NCBI RefSeq assembly: GCF_003254295.1
Contig: NZ_QKZO01000005.1
Coordinates: 186,001-250,000 of the forward strand
DNA from: Rhodobacter capsulatus
Lineage (GTDB): Bacteria; Pseudomonadota; Alphaproteobacteria; Rhodobacterales; Rhodobacteraceae
Direction of reading: 5' to 3'
Length of the DNA: 64,000 bases
Shown piece after piece: positions 19,988-29,286 of the stretch. The notes under the pieces are model-generated. The model saw nothing but the letters and a program-made list of their open reading frames with translations, did no database searches and was not told the DNA's origin. The position numbers were made by a program, and so were the translations under genes. Every line of letters begins with the position of its first letter. The first letter of the stretch is position 1.

Positions 19988-21652
19988 TTGCAGCAGTTGA
20001 TGGCCTTATGGCAAGGATTGGACACGACGCGACGCGTGCTTGTGGCCGGGGCGACGATTCTGATGTTCGCGGCGATCTTGGCGCTGTCGGGCTTCGCTTC
20101 GCGGTCCGATAAGGCGCTTCTTTACGCGGGTCTGGAAGGGGCGCGCGCCGGGGAAGTGGTGACTGCGCTGGAAGCCCGCGCGGTTCCCTATGAGGTGCGC
20201 GGCGATTCGATCTATGTCGATGCCGCGCGGCGCGACGAACTGCGGATGGCGCTGGCGGGCGAGGGTCTGCCGGCGACGGGCGGGGCGGGCTATGAGCTGC
20301 TCGACGGCCTGTCGGGCTTCGGCACCACCTCGCAGATGTTCGACGCCGCCTATTGGCGCGCGAAAGAGGGCGAACTGGCCCGGACGATCGTGGCCAATCC
20401 GATGATCCGCGCGGCACGGGTGCATATTGCTGCGCCCTCGGGGCAGTCCTTCCGCAAGGAAAACCATCCGACCGCCTCCGTCACCGTGACGACGGCCTCG
20501 GGCGGGCTCTCGCCCACCCATGCCAAGGCTTTGAAATTCCTTGTGTCCTCGGCGGTGCAGGGGATGAGCCCGGATGACGTTTCGATCATCGATTCGGTGG
20601 CGGGGCTGATTTCGACCGGGGATGAGGCCTTCAACCCGGCCGCGAACGACCGCGCCGAGGAGCTGCGCCGCAATGTCGAGCGGTTGCTCGAGGCGCGGGT
20701 GGGCTATGGCAATGCGGTGGTCGAGGTCGCGGTGCAGACGGTGACCGAACGCGAGGCGATCACCGAAAAGCGGATCGAACCCGACAGCCGGGTGGCGATT
20801 TCGACCGAGACGCAGGAGCGCTCCGAGAAATCCGACGATACCAAGCCCGCCCCGGTGACGGTGGCCTCGAACCTGCCGCAGGGCGATGCCGCGAATGGCG
20901 GAAAATCGCAAAGCCAGGCCTCGGAAACTCGCGAACAGGTGAATTTCGAAGTCTCCGAGACGACCCGGGAAGTGCTGCGCAATCCGGGCGATATCAAGCG
21001 CCTGACCGTCGCGGTTCTGGTCGATGGCGTCGAGGGCAAGGATGCGAACGGGGTGACGGCGGTCACGCCGCGCACCGAGGAGGAACTGGCGGCGCTGAAG
21101 GAACTGGTGGCCTCGGCCGTGGGCTTCGACGAGAAGCGCGGCGACGTCATCACCATCCGCTCGATGGCCTTCGAACCGCTCGCCGAGACCGGCACCGAGG
21201 CGACCAGCAGCCTCTTCGCCTCGGCGCCCCTCGATACGATGCAGCTGATCAAGATCGCGGTGCTTGCCATCGTGGCGCTGATTCTCGGCCTCTTCGTGAT
21301 GCGTCCGATCCTGGCGCAACGCGCGGCGGCGGCCGAGGCGGAGCGGGCGATGAACCTGCCCGGCGGCATGATCGGCTCGGATGAAGGCACCGGCCGGGCG
21401 CTGACCGGAGAGATCGCCGATGGCGACATGCCGATCGGGTCGATGAGCGTGGTCTCGGACTTCGACCTTGGCGACATGCCGATGACGATGGGCACCGGGA
21501 ACTTCGGCGACATGGGCATGGGCGGCATGGGCGGCGGGTCCGACCAGGCCGGCGATCCGGTGGCACGCCTGAAGAAGCTGATCGAGGAACGTCAGGCCGA
21601 ATCGGTGGAGATCCTGCGCAGCTGGATGGATGAGGCGGAGGAACGCGCATGA
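19988..21652 (+). CDS. fliF: Flagellar MS-ring protein FliF
   Basis: Builds the MS ring of the basal body in the inner membrane. From the TTG start it has 554 residues, with a first membrane segment (about 13-34), the periplasmic ring-building region with two YscJ/FliF-type domains, a second membrane segment (about 420-438, LIKIAVLAIVALILGLFVM) and a C-terminal tail ending VARLKKLIEERQAESVEILR, the FliG-binding helix. I prefer TTG 19988 because GGAGGTG (19977-19983) sits just before it. ATG 20000 and the upstream ATG 19943 are alternatives. It overlaps the next gene by ATGA. Confidence 0.93.
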   Translation: MQQLMALWQGLDTTRRVLVAGATILMFAAILALSGFASRSDKALLYAGLEGARAGEVVTALEARAVPYEVRGDSIYVDAARRDELRMALAGEGLPATGGAGYELLDGLSGFGTTSQMFDAAYWRAKEGELARTIVANPMIRAARVHIAAPSGQSFRKENHPTASVTVTTASGGLSPTHAKALKFLVSSAVQGMSPDDVSIIDSVAGLISTGDEAFNPAANDRAEELRRNVERLLEARVGYGNAVVEVAVQTVTEREAITEKRIEPDSRVAISTETQERSEKSDDTKPAPVTVASNLPQGDAANGGKSQSQASETREQVNFEVSETTREVLRNPGDIKRLTVAVLVDGVEGKDANGVTAVTPRTEEELAALKELVASAVGFDEKRGDVITIRSMAFEPLAETGTEATSSLFASAPLDTMQLIKIAVLAIVALILGLFVMRPILAQRAAAAEAERAMNLPGGMIGSDEGTGRALTGEIADGDMPIGSMSVVSDFDLGDMPMTMGTGNFGDMGMGGMGGGSDQAGDPVARLKKLIEERQAESVEILRSWMDEAEERA

Positions 21653-22254
21653 TCCGGAACCGGGTTCAGCTGGAATCCTTCGAGGCGGACCCCGCCCCGC
21701 CGCCGCCGCCGCAGATCGAGATCGATCCCGGCGCCTTCGAGGAAGAACGTCTGGCGGCCTTTGAAAAGGGCTATGCCGCAGGTTGGGACGATGCGATCGC
21801 GGCGCAGGAGGCCGAGGGCACCAGGCTGCGCGCGGATCTGGGGCAGAACCTGCAGGAGCTGTCCTTCACCTATCACGAGGCGCGGCAGGAGATCCTGATG
21901 GCGCTGCGGCCGCTTCTGGTCGATATCGCCGCCAAGCTGCTGCCCGCGATGGCGCGGCAGACGCTGGCGCAGATGGTGGCCGAACAGCTGCAGCCGCTGG
22001 CCGAATCGGCGACCTCTGTGCCGATCACCATTCTGGCCAGCCCGCTCAGCCTGCCGGTGATCGAGGAGGTTCTGGGCAAAAGCTCCGGCCTGCCGCTTGT
22101 CTTCACGGGCGACACGACCCTTGGCGAAGGTCAGGTCTATCTCAAATTTGCCGAAACCGAGACCCGGATCGACCTCGATGGGGTGATCCGGCTGATCGCG
22201 GAAGCGATCGACACCTATTTCAGCGCCAGCCAGCAGGAGGCCGCTCATGGATGA
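21649..22254 (+). CDS. fliH: FliH-like flagellar export ATPase regulator
   Basis: A 201-residue protein between fliF and fliN. It has an acidic, proline-rich N-terminus (including PPPPPPQIEID), a helical middle (about 30-110) with the GYAAGWDDAIAAQ segment, and a C-terminal alpha/beta part (about 120-195) with LPLVFTGDTTLGEGQVYLKF. This is the layout of FliH, which holds the FliI ATPase at the export gate. Sequence conservation of FliH is low, so the call rests on pattern plus position. The start overlaps fliF by ATGA, and its 3' end overlaps the fliN start by eight bases. Confidence 0.75.
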   Translation: MIRNRVQLESFEADPAPPPPPQIEIDPGAFEEERLAAFEKGYAAGWDDAIAAQEAEGTRLRADLGQNLQELSFTYHEARQEILMALRPLLVDIAAKLLPAMARQTLAQMVAEQLQPLAESATSVPITILASPLSLPVIEEVLGKSSGLPLVFTGDTTLGEGQVYLKFAETETRIDLDGVIRLIAEAIDTYFSASQQEAAHG

Positions 22255-22519
22255 CACCCCCCCGTCCAGCAACCCGTTTTCGCAAGTTCCGATCGAAATC
22301 ACCATTTCGGTGGGCAAGGCCCGGCCGCTGGTGCGCGATCTGTTGCGGATGAAGCGCGATTCGATCCTGCCGCTGGACCGTCGCGTCGAGGACCCGGTCG
22401 AGCTTTACGTCGGCGACAAGCTGATCGCCCGCGGCGAGCTGACCGAGATGGAAGGCGAATCGAACGGCCAGCTCGCCGTGCGTCTGACCGAAGTCGTCGA
22501 CCTGCAGAACGGGCTCTGA
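22247..22519 (+). CDS. fliN: Flagellar motor switch protein FliN
   Basis: Component of the cytoplasmic C ring that switches rotation and helps export. The 90-residue protein is almost all SpoA/FliN C-terminal domain: VPIEITISVGKARPLVRDLL, then PVELYVGDKLIARGELTEM and a final AVRLTEVVDL. FliN proteins of 90-130 residues are normal. It starts inside the last codons of the fliH-like gene and is followed one base after its stop by fliP. fliG, fliM and fliI are not in this window. Confidence 0.9.
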   Translation: MDDTPPSSNPFSQVPIEITISVGKARPLVRDLLRMKRDSILPLDRRVEDPVELYVGDKLIARGELTEMEGESNGQLAVRLTEVVDLQNGL

Positions 22520-22520
22520 C

Positions 22521-23243
22521 ATGCGCGCTCTCGCCCTTGCATTAACGTTAATTCTTTGCGCGCTGCCCGTCGGTGCGCAGGAAATCACCCTCGACATGGG
22601 CGGGAACGGCAGTCTGACGAATTCCTCGCTGATCCTGATCGCGGGGATCACGCTGCTCAGCCTCGCGCCGGGTCTGGCGATCATGGTGACCTGCTTTCCC
22701 TTCATCGTCACCGTGCTCTCGATCCTGCGCCAGGCGATGGGGCTGCAACAGTCGCCGCCGAACATGCTGATCATCAGCCTGGCGCTGTTCCTGACCTGGT
22801 TCGTGATGGAGCCGACCTTCATGGCCAGCTATCAGGCCGGGATCGAGCCGCTGATCGCGCAAAAGATCGACATCGTCACCGCCTTTGAACGCGGCGTCGA
22901 GCCGTTCCGCATCTTCATGGCGGGCCGCACCGATCCCGAGACCTTCACCCAGCTGGCCGCGATCCGCGACGGCGCCACCTACACCGGCACCGCGCGCGAG
23001 GCGCCGCTGTCGATCCTCGTGCCCTCCTTCATGCTCTCCGAGATCACCCGCGCCTTCGAGATCGGCTTTCTGGTCTTCCTGCCGTTCCTGATCATCGACC
23101 TTGTCGTCTCGGCGATCCTGATGTCGATGGGGATGATGATGGTGCCGCCCGCCGTGGTGGCCCTGCCGTTCAAGCTGGCCTTCTTCGTGGTGGCGAACGG
23201 CTGGGTTCTGCTCTCGGGGGCGCTGGTGCGCAGTTATTCCTGA
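22521..23243 (+). CDS. fliP: Flagellar type III export protein FliP
   Basis: Core membrane protein of the flagellar export gate. The 240-residue protein has a cleavable-type signal sequence ([19 protein letters not shown]), then four hydrophobic segments with the family signatures [47 protein letters not shown] and [19 protein letters not shown]. It is complete. The flagellar run ends here: fliQ, fliR and flhA do not follow, and the last ten bases overlap the end of the convergent msrA. Confidence 0.96.
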   Translation: MRALALALTLILCALPVGAQEITLDMGGNGSLTNSSLILIAGITLLSLAPGLAIMVTCFPFIVTVLSILRQAMGLQQSPPNMLIISLALFLTWFVMEPTFMASYQAGIEPLIAQKIDIVTAFERGVEPFRIFMAGRTDPETFTQLAAIRDGATYTGTAREAPLSILVPSFMLSEITRAFEIGFLVFLPFLIIDLVVSAILMSMGMMMVPPAVVALPFKLAFFVVANGWVLLSGALVRSYS

Positions 23244-23731
23244 CGTTTGGGAAGCACCCAATTCGGGCGGATCCGGTGGCAGGTGTAGCCGTTCGGGATC
23301 CGCTCCAGATAATCCTGATGCTCCGGCTCGGCCTGCCAGAACGGCCCGGCCGGGGCGAGTTCGGTCACCACCTTGCCCGGCCAGAGGCCGGAGGCATCGA
23401 CATCGGCAATCGTGTCCCGCGCGATCCGTTCCTGGTCGGCATCGGTGAAATAGATCGCCGAGCGATAGGACAGGCCGATGTCATTGCCCTGCCGGTTCGG
23501 CGTCGTCGGGTCGTGGATCTGAAAGAAGAATTCGAGCAGCCGCCGATAGCTGATCCGCGCCGGATCAAAGACGATCTCGATCGCCTCGGCATGGGTGCCA
23601 TGGTTGCGGTAGGTGGCATGCGCCACGTCGCCGCCCGAATAGCCGACGCGGGTCGAGATCACCCCGGGCAGCTTGCGGATCAGATCCTGCATCCCCCAGA
23701 AGCAGCCGCCCGCCAGTATTGCCTTTTCCAT
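23234..23731 (-). CDS. msrA: Peptide methionine sulfoxide reductase MsrA
   Basis: Reduces the S-epimer of methionine sulfoxide in proteins. The 165-residue protein starts [17 protein letters not shown] with the catalytic Cys10 in GGCFWG, and has [20 protein letters not shown], split here as VGYSGGDV and [12 protein letters not shown], followed by the substrate-binding [14 protein letters not shown] second Cys near the C-terminus (GYTCHR) may serve as resolving Cys. It begins four bases after the msrB stop, so msrB-msrA form a two-gene repair operon. Its last ten bases overlap fliP. Confidence 0.95.
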   Translation of the reverse strand: MEKAILAGGCFWGMQDLIRKLPGVISTRVGYSGGDVAHATYRNHGTHAEAIEIVFDPARISYRRLLEFFFQIHDPTTPNRQGNDIGLSYRSAIYFTDADQERIARDTIADVDASGLWPGKVVTELAPAGPFWQAEPEHQDYLERIPNGYTCHRIRPNWVLPKRQE

Positions 23732-23735
23732 CGTC

Positions 23736-24182
23736 TCAGCCCTCCAGGTCTGCCAGCCAGTCGCCGTAACCCTCGGCTTCCATGCGATCTTTCGGGATGA
23801 ACCGCAAACTGGCCGAGTTGATGCAATAGCGCAGCCCGCCGCGGTCGCGCGGGCCATCGGGGAAGACATGGCCCAGATGGCTGTCGCCATGCATCGAGCG
23901 CACCTCGGTGCGGATCATGCCATGGCTGATATCGCGATGCTCGCTGACATGCGCGGGCACGACCGGCCGGGTGAACGAGGGCCAGCCGCAGCCGCTCTCG
24001 AACTTGTCGCGCGAGGAAAAAAGCGGCTCGCCCGAGACCACATCGACATAAAGCCCGGGTTCGGTGGTGTTCCAGAATGCCCCGGTAAAGGCGCGCTCGG
24101 TGCCGCTTTCCTGCGTCACGCGGAACTGCTCGGCCGTCAGCCGGGCCAGCGCTTCGGGGGTCTTGTGATATTTCTTGTCCAT
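23736..24182 (-). CDS. msrB: Peptide methionine sulfoxide reductase MsrB, zinc-site-free form
   Basis: Reduces the R-epimer of methionine sulfoxide. The 148-residue protein has [25 protein letters not shown] and the catalytic Cys in [11 protein letters not shown]. The two CXXC pairs that bind structural zinc in many MsrBs are absent: the positions read VVSG and SMHG. A Cys within GCGWPSF could act as the resolving residue. The first gene of the msrB-msrA pair. Starts and length fit the family. Confidence 0.93.
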   Translation of the reverse strand: MDKKYHKTPEALARLTAEQFRVTQESGTERAFTGAFWNTTEPGLYVDVVSGEPLFSSRDKFESGCGWPSFTRPVVPAHVSEHRDISHGMIRTEVRSMHGDSHLGHVFPDGPRDRGGLRYCINSASLRFIPKDRMEAEGYGDWLADLEG

Positions 24183-24274
24183 CTTTCGGCCTCCTGCGGC
24201 CCAGATGGTCCGGGTGCGCAAAAAGTCCAGCCCCCGAAGGGGTTGTTTCTTTTCACGGTCGGCAGGGAGAGTGA

Positions 24275-24350
24275 TGGTGAGCCGTGCAGGATTCGAACCT
24301 GCGACCCGCTGATTAAAAGTCAGCTGCTCTACCAACTGAGCTAACGGCCC
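24275..24350 (-). tRNA. tRNA-Lys (anticodon UUU)
   Basis: On the minus strand a 76-base cloverleaf starts GGGCCGTTAGCTCAG and ends ACGGCTC-A-CCA, so CCA is encoded. The acceptor stem pairs with one G-U. The anticodon arm is CTGAC-TTTTAAT-style with anticodon TTT, and the T arm has GGTTCGAATCC. A good promoter lies just upstream. It sits alone between msrB and dapF. Confidence 0.96.
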
Positions 24351-24363
24351 ATCACTGCGGCGG

Positions 24364-24392
24364 TCTCTACTGGTCCGTGCCGGGGGGGTCAA
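24364..24392 (-). promoter_or_regulatory. Sigma70-type promoter of tRNA-Lys
   Basis: On the minus strand TTGACC (24392-24387), a 17-base spacer and TAGAGA (24369-24364) lie 13 bases before the tRNA 5' end. The spacing and the near-consensus -35 box fit a strong housekeeping promoter. Confidence 0.7.
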
Positions 24393-24456
24393 GGGCCAAA
24401 ACGCGAAAAAAATCGCGGCACTGGAAAAAACTGCAGACGGGGTGTAGAGGGCGCGC

Positions 24457-25290
24457 ATGGACAACAGACCCCTTTCCGAACCCGGCCTGCGCTTTCTGAA
24501 GATGCACGGCCTTGGCAACGACTTCGTCGTGATCGACGCGCGCAGCGGTGAAAACCCGGTGACGCCTGCGCTGGCGCGGGCGCTGGGCGACCGGCATCGC
24601 GGCGTCGGCTTCGACCAGCTTGCGGTGATTCTGCCCGCCGAGGGCGCGGATTTCACGCTGGAATTCTGGAACTCGGATGGCTCGAAGGCGGGGGCCTGCG
24701 GCAATGCCACGCGCTGCGTCTCGGATCTGATGATGCGCGATCTGGGCAAGGATCGCGTGACGCTGATCACCGCGCGTGGCCGTCTTGCGGCGGAACGGCG
24801 CGCGGACGGGCTGGTGTCGGTGAACATGGGCGCCCCGATTCTGGAGGCCGCGGCGATTCCCGTGGCGGGGGATCCGCTGGCGCTGCCGCTGGCGGGCGAT
24901 CCCGTCGCCGTGGGCATGGGCAATCCGCATTGCATCTTCTTCGTCGAGGATGCCGAGGCCGCCGATGTCTCGGGCCTTGGCCCGAAGATCGAGCATCATC
25001 CGCTGTTCCCCGAACGCACCAATGTCGAATTCGCCGCGCTGGTCGGCCCCGATCATCTGCGGATGCGGGTCTGGGAACGCGGCGCGGGCATCACGCTGGC
25101 CTGCGGCTCGGGCACCTGTGCGACGGCGGTGGCGGCGCATCTGCGCGGTCTGACCGGGCGGCGGGTGATCGTCGATGTCGATGGCGGGCGGTTAGAGATC
25201 GACTGGCGCGAAGACGGCGTTTGGATGACCGGCCCGACCGCGCTTGTCTTCGAGGCGGAACTTTCGCCTGCCTTCCTTGCCGCGTCATGA
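24457..25290 (+). CDS. dapF: Diaminopimelate epimerase
   Basis: Converts LL- to meso-diaminopimelate for lysine and peptidoglycan synthesis. The 277-residue protein has the N-terminal [13 protein letters not shown], the first catalytic Cys81 (GACGNATRC) and the second Cys216 ([13 protein letters not shown]), both intact. Also visible is FWNSDGS, which binds substrate. The start at 24457 follows an A-rich stretch upstream. Its stop overlaps the mtaB start as ATGA, so the two genes are cotranslated. Confidence 0.96.
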   Translation: MDNRPLSEPGLRFLKMHGLGNDFVVIDARSGENPVTPALARALGDRHRGVGFDQLAVILPAEGADFTLEFWNSDGSKAGACGNATRCVSDLMMRDLGKDRVTLITARGRLAAERRADGLVSVNMGAPILEAAAIPVAGDPLALPLAGDPVAVGMGNPHCIFFVEDAEAADVSGLGPKIEHHPLFPERTNVEFAALVGPDHLRMRVWERGAGITLACGSGTCATAVAAHLRGLTGRRVIVDVDGGRLEIDWREDGVWMTGPTALVFEAELSPAFLAAS

Positions 25291-26546
25291 AGCCGCCGGT
25301 TTTCTCGACGCTGGGCTGCAGGCTGAATGCCTATGAGACCGAGGCGATGAAAGAGCTGGCCGCGCAGGCCGGGCTGTCGGGCGCGGTGGTGGTGAACACC
25401 TGCGCCGTGACGGCGGAGGCCGTGCGCAAGGCGAAGCAGGAGATCCGCAAGCTCGCGCGGGAAAACCCCGGCGCGGCGATCATCGTCACCGGCTGCGCCG
25501 CGCAGACCGAGCCTGAGACCTTTGCCGCGATGACCGAAGTCACCCGCGTCGTCGGCAATCATGAAAAGATGCAGCCCGAGACCTGGGCGGCGCTGGCGCC
25601 GAAAGGGGCGGATTTCATCGGCGAAACCGAGCGGGTGATGGTCGATGACATCCTTTCGGTCAAGGAAACTGCGGGCCATCTGATCGACGGCTTCGGGCGG
25701 CACCGCGCCTATGTGCAGGTGCAAAACGGCTGCGATCACCGCTGCACCTTCTGCATCATCCCGTTCGGGCGGGGCAATTCGCGATCCGTCCCCGCCGGGG
25801 TGGTGGTCGAGCAGATCAAGCGGCTGGTGGGTCGCGGCTTTGCCGAGGTGGTGCTGACCGGGGTCGATCTGACCTCCTGGGGGGGCGATCTGCCGGGGGC
25901 GCCGCGGCTTGGCGATCTGGTGATGCGGATCTTGCGGCTGGTGCCGGATCTGGCGCGGCTGCGGATATCGTCGATCGACAGCATCGAGGCGGATGACAAC
26001 CTGATGCTGGCGATCGCGACCGAGCCCCGGCTGATGCCGCATCTGCATCTGTCGTTGCAGCATGGCGATGACATGATCCTGAAGCGGATGAAGCGGCGGC
26101 ACCTGCGCGACGATGCGATCGCCTTTTGCGAGGAGGCGCGGCGGCTGCGCCCCGGCATCGTCTTTGGTGCCGACATCATCGCGGGGTTCCCGACCGAGAC
26201 CGAAGAGATGTTCGAAAACTCGCTGCGGCTGGTCGAGGATTGCGGCCTGACCTTCCTGCATGTCTTCCCCTATTCCGCCCGCAAGGGCACGCCCGCGGCG
26301 CGGATGCCGCGGGTGGCGGGGCCGCTGATCAAGGAGCGCGCGGCACGGCTGCGCGCGGCGGGGGAGGCGGCGTTGCTGCGGCATCTGACGGCCGAGGTCG
26401 GTCAGCTGCGGCAAGTGCTGACCGAGGGGCCGCGGCTGGGCCGGACCGAATATTTCACCGAAGTGTCGTTCGACCGTGATATGCCGGAGGGCACGGTGAT
26501 GCCCCTGCGCATTTCTGGTCATGACGGCGCCCGTCTGCTGGCCTGA
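25287..26546 (+). CDS. mtaB: tRNA t6A37 methylthiotransferase MtaB
   Basis: Radical SAM enzyme that adds a methylthio group to t6A at tRNA position 37. The 419-residue protein has an N-terminal cluster domain (Cys11 in TLGCRLN, then NTCAVTAEA and VTGCAAQ) and the radical SAM motif CX3CX2C (Cys149, Cys153, Cys156, [10 protein letters not shown]). The CRLN-type N-terminus and short C-terminal part favour MtaB over MiaB or RimO. It overlaps dapF by ATGA, an arrangement common in alphaproteobacteria. Repeat B copy 2 follows its stop. Confidence 0.92.
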   Translation: MKPPVFSTLGCRLNAYETEAMKELAAQAGLSGAVVVNTCAVTAEAVRKAKQEIRKLARENPGAAIIVTGCAAQTEPETFAAMTEVTRVVGNHEKMQPETWAALAPKGADFIGETERVMVDDILSVKETAGHLIDGFGRHRAYVQVQNGCDHRCTFCIIPFGRGNSRSVPAGVVVEQIKRLVGRGFAEVVLTGVDLTSWGGDLPGAPRLGDLVMRILRLVPDLARLRISSIDSIEADDNLMLAIATEPRLMPHLHLSLQHGDDMILKRMKRRHLRDDAIAFCEEARRLRPGIVFGADIIAGFPTETEEMFENSLRLVEDCGLTFLHVFPYSARKGTPAARMPRVAGPLIKERAARLRAAGEAALLRHLTAEVGQLRQVLTEGPRLGRTEYFTEVSFDRDMPEGTVMPLRISGHDGARLLA

Positions 26547-26548
26547 GA

Positions 26549-26593
26549 GCGGGGCTCTGCCCCGCGCCCCGAGGTATTTTTGGCAAGATGAAA
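26549..26593. repeat. Intergenic repeat family B, copy 2, with terminator-like hairpin
   Basis: Just after the mtaB stop is the hairpin GCGGGGC-TCT-GCCCCGC (26549-26565), followed by the reverse complement of AAATACCTCGGGG and TTTCATCTTGCC. Read on the minus strand it has the same order, spacing and AGA loop as the copy at 9515-9563. It is followed by TATTTTT on the plus strand, so it may terminate mtaB. Confidence 0.75.
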
Positions 26594-26637
26594 GCTGCGG
26601 GGCTTTTGTTTTTCGGATCGGTGGTTAGGTTGGCGTG

Positions 26638-27060
26638 ATGCTGTGGATCGATGACACATTGGCGATTGCCGACTGGGAACTGTCGGAAAGCTTCACGCGC
26701 TCGCAGGGGCCGGGGGGGCAGAATGTCAACAAGGTCTCGACCGCGGTGGAACTGCGCTTCGAAGCCGCGCGCAGCCCGCATCTGACGCCTCCGGTGAAGG
26801 CGCGGCTGCAGCGGCTGGCGGGGCGGAAATGGACTTTGGACGGCGCCATCGTGATCCGGGCCGAGGAGACGCGCAGTCAGCTGCGCAACCGCGAGCTGGC
26901 GCGGGAACGGCTGGCCGAGATGATCCGCGCCGCGCTGGTGGCGCCAAAGCGCCGGGTGGCGACGAAGCCGACCTTGGGCAGTCAGCGGCGCCGGCTGGCG
27001 GCGAAGACGGTGCGGGGCGAGGTCAAGGCGCTGCGGGGCAGGGTGGGCGAGGATGAGTGA
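26638..27060 (+). CDS. arfB: Alternative ribosome-rescue peptidyl-tRNA hydrolase ArfB
   Basis: Codon-independent release factor that frees stalled ribosomes. The 140-residue protein has the GGQ motif (Gly26-Gly27-Gln28, RSQGPGGQNVNK) in a single catalytic domain and a basic C-terminal tail (KRRVATKPTLGSQRRRLAAK) that would enter the empty mRNA channel. There is no codon-recognition domain, which separates it from RF1/RF2. The ATG at 26638 is preferred over the GTG one codon upstream. It overlaps the start of the aminotransferase gene by eight bases. Confidence 0.93.
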   Translation: MLWIDDTLAIADWELSESFTRSQGPGGQNVNKVSTAVELRFEAARSPHLTPPVKARLQRLAGRKWTLDGAIVIRAEETRSQLRNRELARERLAEMIRAALVAPKRRVATKPTLGSQRRRLAAKTVRGEVKALRGRVGEDE

Positions 27061-28315
27061 CCTTCTGGCCCGCCGCAGGCGGCTTCTGGGGCCGAATGTG
27101 CCGACCTTTTATGAACGCCCCTTGCAGATTGTCCGGGGCGAGGGCGTCTGGCTGTTCGATGACACCGGGCAGCGCTATCTGGATTGCTACAACAACGTCG
27201 CGCATGTCGGCCATTGTCATCCGCGCGTGGTCGAAGCGATTGCGGCGCAGGCGGGTGTGCTGAACACCCACACCCGCTATCTGCATGACGGCATCCTGAA
27301 TTACGGCGAACGTCTGGTGGCGAAATTCTCCCACGATCTCAGCCAGATGCTGATGACCTGCACCGGGTCCGAGGCGAATGATGTCGCGCTGCGGATGGCG
27401 CAGGCCGCGACCGGCAAGACCGGGCTGATTGCCACCGACAACACCTATCACGGCAACACCACCGCCGTTGCGCATCTCTCGACCCGGCGTCCGCCGATTG
27501 GCGGCTACCCGCCCCATATCCGCCGCGTGCCCGCGCCCGACAGTCTGGCGCCGCTGGGTGGTTCGCTGGCTGCGCAGCCGCAGGCCTTTGCCGAGGGTGT
27601 GGCCCGGGCGATTGCCGATCTGGAGGCCTCGGGCCACGGTTTCGCGGGTCTCATGCTTTGCCCGATCTTCGCCAATGAAGGCACGCCCGGCATTGGCCCC
27701 GGCTTTCTTGACCCGACCGTCGAGGTGGTGCGCAGGGCCGGGGGCCTGATTCTCTGCGACGAGGTGCAGCCGGGCTTTGGCCGGGTGGGGTCGCATTGGT
27801 GGGGGCATGATTTCCTTGGCTTTGCCCCCGATGTGGTGACGCTGGGCAAGCCGATGGGCAATGGTCATCCGGTCGCCGCGGTGATCGCGCGCCCCGAGGT
27901 GATGGCGGCCTTTCGCAATGCCTTCGGCTATTTCAACACTTTCGCGGGCAATCCCGTTTCCTGTGCCGCGGCCAATGCCGTGCTCGACGTGATCGAGGAC
28001 GAGGGGCTCGTTGAAAACGCTCGCGACGTGGGGGACTACGCGCTGGGCCTTTTGCGCGGCTTGCGCCATCCGCTGATCGCCGACACCCGCGGCTTCGGCC
28101 TGTTCTTCGGCATCGAATTTGCCCGCGACGGGCAACCGGCGACAGAGTTCTGCGGCCTGGTGGTCGAGGCCGCCAAGGACGCGGGCATCCTTCTGGGCCG
28201 GGTCGGGCGCGGTCAGCATATCCTCAAGATGCGCCCGCCGATGCCGTTTTCACGCGAAAACGCCGCGCAGCTGGTCGCGACGCTCGACACGATTTTGCGA
28301 AAGATGCCCGCATGA
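27053..28315 (+). CDS. Class III PLP enzyme related to AGXT2L-type phospholyases
   Basis: A 420-residue fold-type I PLP enzyme. The PLP-binding Lys266 is in TLGKPMGNGHP, and LILCDEVQPGFGRVG and CTGSEANDVALR are usual class III motifs. YLDCYNNVAHVGHCHPRVVE and LNTHTRYLHDGI closely resemble human AGXT2L1/2, which are not transaminases but ammonia-releasing phospholyases for phosphoethanolamine and phosphohydroxylysine. A sugar/amine-kinase-like gene follows with an ATGA overlap, which suits a kinase-then-phospholyase pathway. The substrate is not known; ordinary transaminase activity remains possible. Confidence 0.8.
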   Translation: MSDLLARRRRLLGPNVPTFYERPLQIVRGEGVWLFDDTGQRYLDCYNNVAHVGHCHPRVVEAIAAQAGVLNTHTRYLHDGILNYGERLVAKFSHDLSQMLMTCTGSEANDVALRMAQAATGKTGLIATDNTYHGNTTAVAHLSTRRPPIGGYPPHIRRVPAPDSLAPLGGSLAAQPQAFAEGVARAIADLEASGHGFAGLMLCPIFANEGTPGIGPGFLDPTVEVVRRAGGLILCDEVQPGFGRVGSHWWGHDFLGFAPDVVTLGKPMGNGHPVAAVIARPEVMAAFRNAFGYFNTFAGNPVSCAAANAVLDVIEDEGLVENARDVGDYALGLLRGLRHPLIADTRGFGLFFGIEFARDGQPATEFCGLVVEAAKDAGILLGRVGRGQHILKMRPPMPFSRENAAQLVATLDTILRKMPA

Positions 28316-29286
28316 TGGAGGATGCCGCCGCCTATGAGATCGCCGCCGAGGCGCAACGCGCCTGGCTGTGCAGGGGCGCGCCCTTGCAGCTGATCTGGCG
28401 GTCGGAAAACATCGTCTTCGGCACCATCCTGCCCAGCGGCACCAAGGCGGCGCTGCGGCTGCACCGGCCCGGCTATCAGGATGCGCCCGCGATCGCCGCC
28501 GAGCTGGCGTGGTCGGCGCGGCTGTGCGATGCCGGGGTGGCGGTGGCCGAACCGATCCCCGCGGCGAACGGCGCCTGGGTGGTGCAGGCGCGCGGGCTGA
28601 CCTTTTCCTGCCTGCGCTGGATCGAGGGGCGGCCGCTGGGCGAGGCGGTGGCGCCTTTGGAGAACTCTGCCGTGCTGGCGCGGGCCGGGGATTTCGGCGC
28701 GCTGATCGCCGATCTGCACAATGCCACCGATGCGGGCGCCTGCCCCGAGGCCTTTCCGCGCGCGGGCTGGGCGGCCGAGGCGCTTTTGGGCGAGACGCCG
28801 CGGCTGGGCCGGTTCTGGGAAGCGCCGATGCTGACCGCCGAGGAAGCTGCCCTGCTGCTGGCCGCGCGCGACAAGGCGCTTGCGCTGTTGCCGCTGGCCA
28901 CGGATTTCGGCCTGATCCATGCCGATACCCTGCGCTCGAACGTGATGATGACCCGCGGCGGGCTGCGATTGATCGATTTCGATGACAGCGGGCCGGGCTG
29001 GCGGCTTTACGACCTCGCCTCGGCGCTGGTGCAAAGCTGGGGCGATCCGCTTCTGCCCGAACATGCCCGCCGACTGGTTGCGGGCTATCGCAGCCGCCGC
29101 GACCTGCCCGCGGATCAGCTGGCGCTTTTGCCGCTGTTCCTGGCTTTGCGCAGCTTCGTCTCCGCCGCTTGGGTCGTCACCCGCGCCCCCGACGACAGCC
29201 GCCGCCAGCGCGCCTATGCCTATCGCGCCGTGGCCCTGGCGCGGATGCTGCTGGACGACGGCAGCCCCTGGGGAGAGATCGGATGA
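28312..29286 (+). CDS. APH-family small-molecule kinase
   Basis: A 324-residue aminoglycoside-phosphotransferase-fold kinase. The catalytic loop is HADTLRSN (His203, Asp205, Asn210) and the metal-binding motif is DFDDSG (from about Asp222). Its layout resembles hydroxylysine kinase and SrkA-type proteins more than antibiotic-resistance APHs. It overlaps both neighbours by ATGA: the AGXT2L-like PLP enzyme upstream and the Nudix gene downstream. The pairing suggests that it phosphorylates an amino alcohol or hydroxy-amino acid that the PLP enzyme then cleaves; this is inference. Confidence 0.78.
   Translation: MMEDAAAYEIAAEAQRAWLCRGAPLQLIWRSENIVFGTILPSGTKAALRLHRPGYQDAPAIAAELAWSARLCDAGVAVAEPIPAANGAWVVQARGLTFSCLRWIEGRPLGEAVAPLENSAVLARAGDFGALIADLHNATDAGACPEAFPRAGWAAEALLGETPRLGRFWEAPMLTAEEAALLLAARDKALALLPLATDFGLIHADTLRSNVMMTRGGLRLIDFDDSGPGWRLYDLASALVQSWGDPLLPEHARRLVAGYRSRRDLPADQLALLPLFLALRSFVSAAWVVTRAPDDSRRQRAYAYRAVALARMLLDDGSPWGEIG

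Noticed and set aside
22542-22551. TTAACGTTAA near the fliP start as CtrA site
   Set aside because: The two TTAA parts are separated by 2, not 7, bases, and it lies inside the coding sequence.
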